Shown here: one piece after another, positions 34,077 to 42,111 of the stretch
How the letters are laid out: every line of letters starts with the position of its first letter
How positions within the stretch are numbered: the first letter of the stretch is position 1
Assembly (NCBI GenBank): GCA_021107435.1
Contig: JAIOSV010000030.1
Coordinates: 28,524 to 92,523, forward strand
Length of the DNA stretch: 64,000 nt
Source of the DNA: Candidatus Sabulitectum sp.
GTDB taxonomy: Bacteria; Fermentibacterota; Fermentibacteria; Fermentibacterales; JCC-6
Direction: 5' to 3'
Notes under the pieces: model-generated
What the model was told of the DNA's origin: nothing
What the model saw: only the letters and a program-made list of their open reading frames with translations
Database searches by the model: none
Position numbers and translations under genes: made by a program

Positions 34077-34331
34077 CTAGTCTTCTGGAATTATGGAAGC
34101 AACCTTTCTGGCTCCCATGCGGTGGAATTTGACACGCCCTTCTATCTTGGCGAATAGAGTGTCATCACTTCCTTTGCCCACATTGAGACCAGGATGAATT
34201 CTCGTACCTCTTTGACGAATAATAATGGTTCCACCACTCACATACTGTCCGGATGGAGCCTTAACACCAAGCCTTCGCCCGGCGGTATCTCTTCCATTCC
34301 TGGAACTGGAGGAGGATTTTTTATGTGCCAT
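34077..34331 (-). CDS. rpmA: 50S ribosomal protein L27
   Basis: This is an 84-residue L27. It starts '[18 protein letters not shown]', so the N-terminal arm reaches the peptidyl-transferase centre without the Firmicutes-type cleavable extension. '[19 protein letters not shown]'-like and '[16 protein letters not shown]' are the signature. L27 is normally encoded next to rplU (L21) and obgE; neither is here. It is followed by hutI and preceded by an M14 peptidase on the same strand, 30 bases away. Confidence 0.96.
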   Translation of the reverse strand: MAHKKSSSSSRNGRDTAGRRLGVKAPSGQYVSGGTIIIRQRGTRIHPGLNVGKGSDDTLFAKIEGRVKFHRMGARKVASIIPED

Positions 34332-34361
34332 ATCATCACTGCCTTTCTATCAATATCAGTA

Positions 34362-35975
34362 TCAGTCCGCAACAACCATCCTGGTGGATGCAGAAAGCCC
34401 GCCGGAAATGTATCTGATCTGATACACCCCCGCAGGAAGTGTCGAACCGGCGTTGAATGAGTGCGCTGTAACCCCGGCAGATATGTTTTTCTCGTACACA
34501 GTTCTGCCGGAAATATCATAAATTTTGAGGCTTCCATCAATACCTGTATCCGAAAGTGTGAAAACACAGGCGTTTGTTACAGGATTAGGAGCAACAGTCA
34601 TGCGTATGAAGAGGTCCTCAGAGGGGGATTCTTCAATACCTGTAGTGAAAACAAAGTTTACAGGAACCATCTCTTCAGCCCCTACCACAACGCCGTTCTG
34701 GCTCTGGGAACCCTGCCCGGCAACAGTTGCAACAATGTTGTAAGTTCCGGGAACCAGAGCCTTGGAGTAACCTCCGTCAACAACATCAGACCTGCAGAAC
34801 CTCAGGGGACTGGAGTCAGTGCCATCGGTTTTTTCCACCTCAATCAGAGCGTCCAGCGGGTTTCCTCCCCCATCGGTAACTGTTCCGTACAGTCCATAAG
34901 TGCTGGTAACGCAGAATTCCAGCATGGGCATGTAATTGGCGTTGGCGACGCCCGGCCAGTCCTCTGGTGACTTTATGTCGGAAACCTCTATTGTGTGATC
35001 TACTGTACCTGCTTCACCGTAAGACCAGTCGTTCACATCACCATTTGTGGGATACCAGTCGGCGCCGGGTATCCAGATATCCCAGACTCCGGCGCCGTAG
35101 TATGAAATTATTGACGGGTGGTTGGCGTATGCGTTGGCCTGTGCTGTGATGAAATCAAGATCCTGGATGGGTTCAGTTGTGCTGAAATTCCAGACGCAGT
35201 TCACACACTCCGCTCCGCTGTGGAAAGAAAGTCCTGTAGCAAACGGATGTGTGTAGTTGTTCAGAGCAGGCCAGCTCTGCATGGTAATGTCTCTCATTGC
35301 GGCTGTTTCAGGCTCAGAGAAGGCAGTTGATCCGCCACCGCCGCCGGGACCCATATAGCTGCAGTTCCTGTTGAGATCAATGTTGTTTGCGTTGTAGCGT
35401 GTGTCATTTACATATCCGTCAGGGTTAAGGATGCTGATAATCCAGATTTCGGAGTTGTTTACCACATAGGTACACAGATCGCTGGTTCCGTAGTTGTCTG
35501 TGAGGACTTCAAGGAAATTGAGACATGACATTCCTGCGCTCTTCTCATCTCCGTGGATGTTCCCTGTAATCCTGATCTCAGGCTCTGCTTCATCAGAGCT
35601 GACGTTGTCACTGACTATCACAGCGTAGATCTCTCGGCCCTGAACAGAAGTTCCTATCTGCTCCATTCTGGCGATATCGGGGTGCGCTGCGACAACCGCA
35701 GTCATGGAAGTATTGATCTCAGCAATGGAAGGATACGCTACAAGCGGGGTTGGGGCTTCCTCAACAACCGGTTTGTAACCCATGTTACGAAGTGTTGTCT
35801 CCTGCTCATTATTAACATAAAGCCTTACTCTGGAACCAAAAACAGCCTCAATATCATAGCCGTTGTCATGGAAATATTCTATGTCAATTCTGGTGACATC
35901 TGGAACCATTACGGAGTGCCATCCAGCCAGTGCAGTTGAAGCTGCAAGAACAAGCAATAAAAATGTGTTCTTCAA
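34362..35975 (-). CDS. Secreted M14 zinc carboxypeptidase with C-terminal sorting-type domain
   Basis: This 537-residue protein has a signal peptide (1-17). The M14 domain (about 80-355) has the HxxE zinc motif in 'GNIHGDEKSAG' (His141, Glu144), the substrate loop 'DLNRNCSY' and a Glu-containing 'HTIEVSD'. A carboxypeptidase-regulatory-like domain (about 360-445) follows. The last 75 residues, beginning 'VAPNPVTNACVFTLS' and ending 'LPAGVYQIRY..MVVAD', match the type A sorting/Por-secretion C-terminal pattern. It is probably exported to the surface or medium and degrades peptides. No type IX secretion genes other than a PorV-like protein are in the window. Confidence 0.88.
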   Translation of the reverse strand: MKNTFLLLVLAASTALAGWHSVMVPDVTRIDIEYFHDNGYDIEAVFGSRVRLYVNNEQETTLRNMGYKPVVEEAPTPLVAYPSIAEINTSMTAVVAAHPDIARMEQIGTSVQGREIYAVIVSDNVSSDEAEPEIRITGNIHGDEKSAGMSCLNFLEVLTDNYGTSDLCTYVVNNSEIWIISILNPDGYVNDTRYNANNIDLNRNCSYMGPGGGGGSTAFSEPETAAMRDITMQSWPALNNYTHPFATGLSFHSGAECVNCVWNFSTTEPIQDLDFITAQANAYANHPSIISYYGAGVWDIWIPGADWYPTNGDVNDWSYGEAGTVDHTIEVSDIKSPEDWPGVANANYMPMLEFCVTSTYGLYGTVTDGGGNPLDALIEVEKTDGTDSSPLRFCRSDVVDGGYSKALVPGTYNIVATVAGQGSQSQNGVVVGAEEMVPVNFVFTTGIEESPSEDLFIRMTVAPNPVTNACVFTLSDTGIDGSLKIYDISGRTVYEKNISAGVTAHSFNAGSTLPAGVYQIRYISGGLSASTRMVVAD

Positions 35976-36057
35976 TTTTCTTTCCCTTCAGGGCTCAATT
36001 CGATGTATATACACGGGGATGTTTCGATTATCATTTACAGAGTTGTTGAGGTCAACC

Positions 36058-36087
36058 TTGCCAGTGATGGTGGTGATTGTGTAGAAT
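36058..36087 (+). promoter_or_regulatory. Promoter for tRNA-Pro
   Basis: TTGCCA (36058-36063) and TAGAAT (36082-36087), each 5 of 6 to the sigma70 consensus, are separated by 18 bases. Transcription would begin a few bases before the mature tRNA 5' end at 36099. Confidence 0.55.
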
Positions 36088-36098
36088 CGGGCTGCGGT

Positions 36099-36175
36099 CG
36101 GGGCGTGGCGCAGTTCGGTAGCGCACCTGCTTTGGGAGCAGGGGGTCGCTGGTTCGAATCCAGTCGCCCCGACCA
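36099..36175 (+). tRNA. tRNA-Pro (anticodon TGG), CCA encoded
   Basis: This is a 77-base cloverleaf. Acceptor CGGGGCG pairs with CGCCCCG, the discriminator is A, and the CCA is encoded. The D arm is GCGC / GCGC, the anticodon arm is CCTGC-TTTGGGA-GCAGG with TGG, and the T arm is GCTGG-TTCGAAT-CCAGT. The C1-G72 start is typical for bacterial tRNA-Pro. It ends 4 bases before the convergent PHP-glycosyltransferase gene stop. Confidence 0.97.
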
Positions 36176-36179
36176 TCTT

Positions 36180-38543
36180 TTATTTCAGCAGCTTATTCCC
36201 GGCGCTCCAGATGGTCTCGAAGGCTTCATCCCAGTCGTGTTCAAGTCCTCTCAGTCGGGCCCTCTCCCCCATTGATTTTCTCAGTTTGTCATCTCTGAGC
36301 AGTTTCAGTATTGCTTCAGCAAGACTTGAAGAGTCCAGTCCCCTGCATACAATTCCGGTTTCATCCGGGATAATGATCTCCTGAGGTCCTCCCCTATCTG
36401 TAACTACGCAGGGAATGCCTGAGGCCTGGGCTTCGAGAACAGAGTTGCCATAGGTGTCTTTAGTGGAAGGAAATACAAAAACATCACAGGATGCGCAAAC
36501 TCTTGAGAAGTCATCTCCTGAAAGGGTTCCGCAAAAGTAACCCCCGTTCCCAAGAAGCGTTTTGCCAAGGTCACGGATGTAAGGGCCGTCTCCGGCAAGG
36601 AAGAGCTCAACTCCGGGAAATTCACGGCGTACCTCCAGAAATGCGTCTGCCAGAACATCAAGATCCTTTTCTCTGGATATCCTTCCTGTGTAAAGAAGTT
36701 TCAGAGAGTGGCTGCTTCCACCGAAACGAGACATGAAGTTTTCAGTTCGCCACTCCGGTGAAAAGGCGTCATGATCTGTGCCTCTCGGAAAGTGTGCCAT
36801 TTTAGATATGGGAACCCCGAGAGCCGCGAGATCATCCATGTAGAACCTGCTTGGAACCATGACAAGTTCAGAGAGAGAGTAAACCCAGCCTGTACCGGCA
36901 CTGATCATTTCAGCTATGCGTGAATCCTCAATAATGTCATTGGCATGTCTTGGCCAGTCCGTGTGATAGACGGAAACAGTAGGTATCCCCAGCAATTTAG
37001 CGATGCCAAGGGCTGCAAAGCCCAGAGGACCGGGAGTTGAGAGATAGATAAGTTCAAAATCGTTTTCTTCAAAGAACCTTAACATTTCCAGGAGAGGGGG
37101 TATTGAGAATTTCTTTGTCGGGTAATCCGGAAGGCAGAATTCTTTAATCGGTTTGAAGTTTACCACCCACCCCGGGAATGAAATCGCTTTTTCCTGACAG
37201 GCAATAATGGCCAGTTCATGATTTGAGTTCAGTGAAAGCATCCCGAATTTCTGAATTGTTCTGGAGACACCGTTAAGATCAGTGATTGTGTCTGTGACCC
37301 AGGCCCTCTTGCCGGATCTTCTTGCTGCCGGTGAGTCGGCACCCAGTTCAGAACATATCCTGTTAACCTGATCCCGCCCCCGCCTTCTATCCATGTAGGT
37401 TACCGGGAATGGTATGTTGAGAAGAAGAATCGGAATCATGGCTGTGAACGCTTCCAGAGCTTCTATGACTTTTCCATTGCCCAGTCTTGTTGCCAGCAGT
37501 TCGGCCGATCGCCTGAGAAGGCTGTTGGTAAGCCTGTTGAGGATTTCATATGTCCTTTCCTCAATATCTTCCTTCTCCATTTCCGGGCTGCCTTTGCGAA
37601 GATTGAGATCTTTCCCAATTTCAATCAGCTCATCAGCGAGGAAATTTTCGAAGTCTGAGCTGTTTCCCTTTGCCTTTTTGAGAACATGATGAAAGAGCAA
37701 ATCAGCTTTGTGCCAGAGAGTTGGCTCTTCGAGTTCATCCTGGGAAGTGGGACTTAGAAAATTGTCTACAGCTATTGTAGCCGCCGTAGGAACACTTTTT
37801 GACATCAGACGGTCTCTGTAGAAAGAATATGCAATGGAGTACACTGCATAAGCTGCTTTGACAGCGCTTCCATGGTTTCCCTGCAGTTGACCGTGTCCTG
37901 CCGCGACATTGATCAGGAAGTTCTTGTAAGTTCCGTCTGAAGCAACCTGCGTCCATGTTCTGGCTATGAATCTTCCGCAGTGATCATCACTTCCAGCAGT
38001 AAAGCCCTGGAAGCCTTCTCCTTTAATGAGTTTTGCCATCTGCAGAGAAGCCTGATTCTCCCAGATTGCCCGGGAGCCGTTTCGACCTTCAACAAGCATC
38101 ACTTTTGTCATAAGGTCTTTCCATTCTCCCGGAGAAAGCTCTTCTCCCGCGAAGTAAAAAGGATGGGCCAGTGAGTTGAGAATGCTCTGGTCTGTCATGT
38201 ACTCAAGGAGCTGAAAAGTGTTGTCTCGCAGAGAGGCCATCTCTTCATGCTGTTCAACAGTGATGTCATAAGCAAGGATATGAACAGGCTTCTTTGATTC
38301 AGGAAGCAGAGTGCTGATTTCTTCGCTGATGAAAACACCGGGAAGATCTATAATCTCAAGAACACCGTCTATTGTGTTTACATCAGTCAGTGTGACAAAA
38401 TCCATACCCCGTTTTTTTGCCAGATGGTAAATAAGCTCCGGTGGAGTAAAGCTCTCCGGTGCTTTCAGAGTTCGGAGTATCCACCGCGCGGACTGTCTGG
38501 AGGCGGAGGAGTGAACATGAAGATCGCACTTTGTATTATTCAT
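36180..38543 (-). CDS. PHP-like domain fused to GT4 glycosyltransferase
   Basis: This 787-residue protein has an N-terminal PHP-type region (about 5-215) with 'DLHVHSS', 'SLAHPF' and 'GSDDHCG'. The usual second motif TDHN reads 'TDVN' (Val55), so one metal ligand is missing. A middle helical stretch (about 220-390) is followed by a GT-B glycosyltransferase (about 400-787) with 'LLYTGRISREKDLD' and 'PSTKDTYGNSVLEAQASG', the GT4 nucleotide-sugar binding region with the conserved Glu. It probably transfers a sugar onto a lipid or polymer at the cytoplasmic membrane face; the PHP part may remove a phosphate or be structural. It stands alone between the tRNA gene and the B12 locus. Confidence 0.85.
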   Translation of the reverse strand: MNNTKCDLHVHSSASRQSARWILRTLKAPESFTPPELIYHLAKKRGMDFVTLTDVNTIDGVLEIIDLPGVFISEEISTLLPESKKPVHILAYDITVEQHEEMASLRDNTFQLLEYMTDQSILNSLAHPFYFAGEELSPGEWKDLMTKVMLVEGRNGSRAIWENQASLQMAKLIKGEGFQGFTAGSDDHCGRFIARTWTQVASDGTYKNFLINVAAGHGQLQGNHGSAVKAAYAVYSIAYSFYRDRLMSKSVPTAATIAVDNFLSPTSQDELEEPTLWHKADLLFHHVLKKAKGNSSDFENFLADELIEIGKDLNLRKGSPEMEKEDIEERTYEILNRLTNSLLRRSAELLATRLGNGKVIEALEAFTAMIPILLLNIPFPVTYMDRRRGRDQVNRICSELGADSPAARRSGKRAWVTDTITDLNGVSRTIQKFGMLSLNSNHELAIIACQEKAISFPGWVVNFKPIKEFCLPDYPTKKFSIPPLLEMLRFFEENDFELIYLSTPGPLGFAALGIAKLLGIPTVSVYHTDWPRHANDIIEDSRIAEMISAGTGWVYSLSELVMVPSRFYMDDLAALGVPISKMAHFPRGTDHDAFSPEWRTENFMSRFGGSSHSLKLLYTGRISREKDLDVLADAFLEVRREFPGVELFLAGDGPYIRDLGKTLLGNGGYFCGTLSGDDFSRVCASCDVFVFPSTKDTYGNSVLEAQASGIPCVVTDRGGPQEIIIPDETGIVCRGLDSSSLAEAILKLLRDDKLRKSMGERARLRGLEHDWDEAFETIWSAGNKLLK

Positions 38544-38587
38544 TTATGTGAATTCCCTTCAATTGTAGAATTTCACATGGAAGATAC

Positions 38588-39577
38588 TCAGTTAGAGGGA
38601 TCAACAGCAATTATTCCCTGGGGCCCTTCTCCGCCGGCTTGAAGTGAATCAATAACCTGGCAGGTTGCCGTGTCAAGCAGGTAAACACTGTGTGTTCCGA
38701 AAGATGTGGCATACATGGTATTTCCGGATATAGCAAGACCGATTGGCGCGAAGTCAAGGCTTATTCTGCTGAAGTCACCGGATTCCGTGTATTTTACCAG
38801 TCCTCCATTTCCCCATCCATCAGGACTGAGGAAGCAGTCACCTGACCGGACACCTTCTCCCGGAGCTCCTCCACATTGAATCACTGTCTTTATCTCAAGA
38901 GTTACTGGATCAATAGCCGTTATTGTTCCATCGTTCTGATATGTTGTGGAATAGCAGTGGAGCATTCCAGAGGGTTGGAGCTTCAGCCAGTGGGTGTTAA
39001 CTCCGGTATCAATCCAGTTGAGAAGTTCACCCGAGTCAAGACTGATCACAGATACTCCCCCGGGAGATGAAGATTCCGGCCAGTTGGAGTGTCCCACATA
39101 CAGTCTGTCACCGCTGCAGGCAATTCCACTTGGATTGGGGTCTGTGGAGATCATTGAGGTTATCTCAAGTGATGCCGTGTCAAAAACAGCCACACTGTCT
39201 GAAAGGAGAAGAGTAGCGTAGCCCAACCCGTCAAGAAAAGCAAAACTCCAGGGATTGCTTCCCTCGGGAAGTAAGATTGAACCGATTGTTGTACCTGTAT
39301 TTTCACCGGAATAGAACCGAATTTCCGCGGAAAGGGATGAAAGAATCGCAAACTGATTACTGCCCAGAGCAAGAATCTGGTTAGGGGCGCTTCCAGTAGT
39401 CCATGCGTTTGTAATCAGGGAATCACTCTCTTCAAAAAATACGCTTGCATTTGCTGAAAGTCCATTGAACCAGACAACATAAGGGCCTCCCGGTGTGTTG
39501 CCTTCCACCGGACCAACCACATCTCTGCATGATGTAATGGCAAGTATCAGAGATACAGCGACAATTATTCTTTTCAT
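38588..39577 (-). CDS. Beta-propeller lipoprotein, candidate cobalamin-binding BtuG analogue
   Basis: This 329-residue protein has a signal and lipobox 'ILAITSC' (Cys17), so it is a lipoprotein. The rest is a YncE-like propeller with repeated 'VAVFDTASLEI', 'VSVISLDSGEL', 'ITAIDPVTLEI' and 'VYLLDTATCQV' strand ends at blade intervals. It starts 5 bases after the BtuB-like receptor stop, with a GGAG site inside that receptor's end, and so shares the B12 riboswitch. In Bacteroides, BtuG is a surface propeller lipoprotein encoded with BtuB that binds B12 and passes it to the receptor. The order, fold and regulation match, but sequence homology to BtuG is not established here. Confidence 0.72.
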   Translation of the reverse strand: MKRIIVAVSLILAITSCRDVVGPVEGNTPGGPYVVWFNGLSANASVFFEESDSLITNAWTTGSAPNQILALGSNQFAILSSLSAEIRFYSGENTGTTIGSILLPEGSNPWSFAFLDGLGYATLLLSDSVAVFDTASLEITSMISTDPNPSGIACSGDRLYVGHSNWPESSSPGGVSVISLDSGELLNWIDTGVNTHWLKLQPSGMLHCYSTTYQNDGTITAIDPVTLEIKTVIQCGGAPGEGVRSGDCFLSPDGWGNGGLVKYTESGDFSRISLDFAPIGLAISGNTMYATSFGTHSVYLLDTATCQVIDSLQAGGEGPQGIIAVDPSN

Positions 39578-39582
39578 GTTTG

Positions 39583-41472
39583 TTATTCTCCTGTGTATTC
39601 AAGTGTCAGGCGAAGAGTTCTTCCCCTGCCTGCATAACCGTTTGTTTCTTCATAGATGGTATTGAGAATATTACCCGCGCCCAGTTTCATGCTCACGGAG
39701 TGGGATAACTGTCTTTCCAGAGCAGCGTCGGCAATCCAGTATTCATTGAGATATTCACTTTGAGTTCTGTTTGTGAACCGTTTCCCCATACCGTTGATAT
39801 CCATACAAAGCATAATCTCCAGTGGCATTGCAATATCTGCCGAGCTCCCCCATGTATACTCCGGTCTGTATGGAAGAAGCATTCCTTCCCTGGGTGTGTT
39901 CTCTGTTTCATCAGTGGCAATATTCCAGGTAAATGTACCTGAAAAAGCGGTGCAGCCCATGTCAAAGCTGCCCGATAACTCCACACCCTTTGAAAAAGAT
40001 GAAGAGATGTTGGATGGAGTCCATGTACCGGATTCATCCGGGAGCCAGATGATCAGGTCATCTGCCTTTGTAAAAAAACCGCATATCTCACCAGTGAGAT
40101 AGTCTGAAGCCAACGAAATTCCCATCTCTGCTCCAGTTGAACGCTCAACCTTCAGATCAGGATTGCCGGATGTATACCCGTCGGAGGGCCAGTAAAGGTC
40201 GTTCACAGTCGGCACACGGTGATCTGTAAAAACAGAGGAATGAAGTGTCAGACGGTTCAGCTGCTGCTCCGCAGTTGCTCTGCCGGAAAGATGAACGCTT
40301 TCATCCGAACCAAACCGGCAACCTGTGTTTGCATACAGGAAACTGTGTGTTTTTATGAGATGAACAGTTCCGAACTGTATTGAGTGGTCGCCTGTGGCAG
40401 TGCTGCCAAGCCATGTGCTGTTGAAGCCGCATCGAACAGTCACCGGCCCGCGGTAGAGCAAAGAGGTTCGTGCGGCAAAGTCTTTGTGGGTATCGTCAAC
40501 GGCAAATGGTTCAGTCTGCAGGTAATCCATCAGCCCGGCTCCGGCACTGAGATCCACCTCAAAATTTTCATGCACCATGGTTCCCCATGCCTCGGCCTGT
40601 GCCTGTTTTCGGTGTCCGTTACTTTCCAGAGACCAGCTCGGGCCTTCAATATCTCCAGAGGCCCAGGCGCCAAGAAACCCCATCTTTATATCTCCGTATC
40701 TCTCCGTAACAAGAAGAGTTGTGCTGTACCCTTCAGTGTCTTCATTGCCAATATTGCGTCTAAGGGAAACTGCGGATCCCCGGTACTTCCCTGCGAAGTA
40801 TGCTCCCCCGTTTGAAAGAGCTGATACAGAAAAAGAAAGAGGTTGTGAGAAGAGAGGAGGCATGTAATTGATGGCCCCGGCACTTCCGGTTCCGCTGCCT
40901 CCTGCGGCGGCCCCTCCCCTGGCAATTTCAACAGATGCAAACACTGCAGGGTCAAAAATACCTGTTGGCATACCGTCTCTGGCTGAGACAATTGAGATGC
41001 CCTCAATCATGTGATCCACCTGAGATGGGTCTCCCCCTCGAACAGATACAGATACAATCGGCATGGAGCCGCCGTATTCTCTGACGCTGATCCCTGGAAT
41101 CTTTCCGTTGAGACGGCTCATTCCAGCTGTAGAGAGATCAGAAATGTCGTCTTCCTGAAGCAGCGCAGTGGATGGTATTGTTTTAACAAGAGATCCTCTG
41201 GAAGCACTCACAAGGATGTATTCTCCTGTATCAAACACTGTCTCACGAAGTTTTACTATCTCACCGTCACGGGGCTTCAGACCTGTCCAGTCGGCAAAAC
41301 CGGTGGCATGAACTGAAAGAGTATCAGGCTCCGTTCCGTGGAAACTGTAATAGCCCTGATTGTCGGTAAAGCCGAACCATGCCCCGTAGCTTCCCACCCA
41401 GGCACCGGGAATGGGATCACCATTAATCTGTTGAACGAAAAATCCTGCGGCCGCAAGAATAAGGTAAAGCAA
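39583..41472 (-). CDS. btuB: TonB-dependent outer-membrane receptor, BtuB-like
   Basis: This 629-residue protein has a short signal (about 1-17), a small carboxypeptidase-regulatory-like domain (18-85), and a TonB-box-like 'YILVSASR' (about 91-98) followed by the plug domain ('VSVSVRGGDPSQVDHMIEGI', 'SVEIARGG..GGSGTGSAGAIN'). The remainder is a 22-strand-type barrel with aromatic girdle residues. The start is TTG at 41470-41472. The upstream cobalamin riboswitch identifies the ligand as cobalamin or a related corrinoid. Uptake across the outer membrane would need TonB-ExbBD, not in the window. A propeller lipoprotein follows in the same operon. Confidence 0.9.
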   Translation of the reverse strand: MLYLILAAAGFFVQQINGDPIPGAWVGSYGAWFGFTDNQGYYSFHGTEPDTLSVHATGFADWTGLKPRDGEIVKLRETVFDTGEYILVSASRGSLVKTIPSTALLQEDDISDLSTAGMSRLNGKIPGISVREYGGSMPIVSVSVRGGDPSQVDHMIEGISIVSARDGMPTGIFDPAVFASVEIARGGAAAGGSGTGSAGAINYMPPLFSQPLSFSVSALSNGGAYFAGKYRGSAVSLRRNIGNEDTEGYSTTLLVTERYGDIKMGFLGAWASGDIEGPSWSLESNGHRKQAQAEAWGTMVHENFEVDLSAGAGLMDYLQTEPFAVDDTHKDFAARTSLLYRGPVTVRCGFNSTWLGSTATGDHSIQFGTVHLIKTHSFLYANTGCRFGSDESVHLSGRATAEQQLNRLTLHSSVFTDHRVPTVNDLYWPSDGYTSGNPDLKVERSTGAEMGISLASDYLTGEICGFFTKADDLIIWLPDESGTWTPSNISSSFSKGVELSGSFDMGCTAFSGTFTWNIATDETENTPREGMLLPYRPEYTWGSSADIAMPLEIMLCMDINGMGKRFTNRTQSEYLNEYWIADAALERQLSHSVSMKLGAGNILNTIYEETNGYAGRGRTLRLTLEYTGE

Positions 41473-41476
41473 AATT

Positions 41477-41645
41477 CCCGCCTTTCACGGAAAGAGTGAA
41501 AGCCGCGGGACATCCTGCAACCACAGTGAATTTATGCGATACACTCATGGTATGATGCGCGGCACAGTGTCTGACTCCCGAAGGTGTTTCGGTTACAGTG
41601 GCGCTACCGTGACGGAATTTCACCGTTCTTCCTGTGCCCGCGGCG
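41477..41645 (-). ncRNA. Cobalamin riboswitch with SD-sequestering hairpin
   Basis: Read on the - strand, the element has the B12 riboswitch core: a closing stem GGCACAG / CTGTGCC (41632-41638 with 41561-41567), GGTGAAATTCC (41614-41624), the B12 box GCCACTGT (41595-41602) and GAGTCAGAC. Its expression platform is a hairpin, CCCGC/GCGGG plus CTTTCAC/GTGAAAG (41477-41509). The 3' arm contains the GGCGGG Shine-Dalgarno of the receptor gene and is followed by AATTTT. When B12 is bound, this hairpin would hide the ribosome site and/or terminate transcription. It controls the BtuB-like receptor and the propeller lipoprotein. Confidence 0.93.
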
Positions 41646-41686
41646 TGTTTAATATATATCAGAATAACTCTTGACGGGTGGTGAAG

Positions 41687-42040
41687 ATGCACTGGAAGGA
41701 AATGTGGGACAAATACGCCGCAAACGAACGTGAAATGTACCTCAAAGAGGATGTATCAACTCTTCTGGAGAGGATCAGGGGAGGCTTCTACGGCAGGTAC
41801 TACACTATCTGGTATGCAGTAGCGGAACGAGCCACGGCGAAACAGGCTGCGGATGTGCTGTATCTCGTATTGAAAAAGAACATTGATTACTTGTACAGGT
41901 ACCACGCGGCGGCAGCATTGATAAAACTTCTAGGAATCAGTAATGTCACACCGGTTGATCTTAGCGGGAATCATGGGGATTTAGAGAAAGAACTTGTTTC
42001 GCTTGCAGATATCATGCGAGAAAAGGGCCTTCTCCATTGA
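41687..42040 (+). CDS. Small cytoplasmic helical protein, unknown
   Basis: The ATG at 41687 is preferred (GGGTGG at 41676-41681); GTG codons at 41678 and 41681 are alternatives. The 117-residue product is mostly helical and charged ('KEMWDKYAANEREMYLKE', 'AADVLYLVLKKNIDYLYRYH') with no membrane segment or signal. It resembles neither a known enzyme nor a DNA-binding protein that I recognise. The two-helix spacing around residues 20-100 could be HEAT-like. It diverges from the B12-controlled receptor but starts some 40 bases upstream of the riboswitch, so it is not under riboswitch control. Confidence 0.65.
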   Translation: MHWKEMWDKYAANEREMYLKEDVSTLLERIRGGFYGRYYTIWYAVAERATAKQAADVLYLVLKKNIDYLYRYHAAAALIKLLGISNVTPVDLSGNHGDLEKELVSLADIMREKGLLH

Positions 42041-42111
42041 GCAGGCACTGCTCATAAACGGTTGCTTTGTCCACATGTGCGGGCACAATCACTAGAGTGA
42101 AATCCAGTAAA

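Noticed and set aside
35988..36176. Minus-strand ORF containing 'GATGFEPATP'
   Set aside because: It is the antisense translation of the tRNA-Pro gene, a classic artefact.
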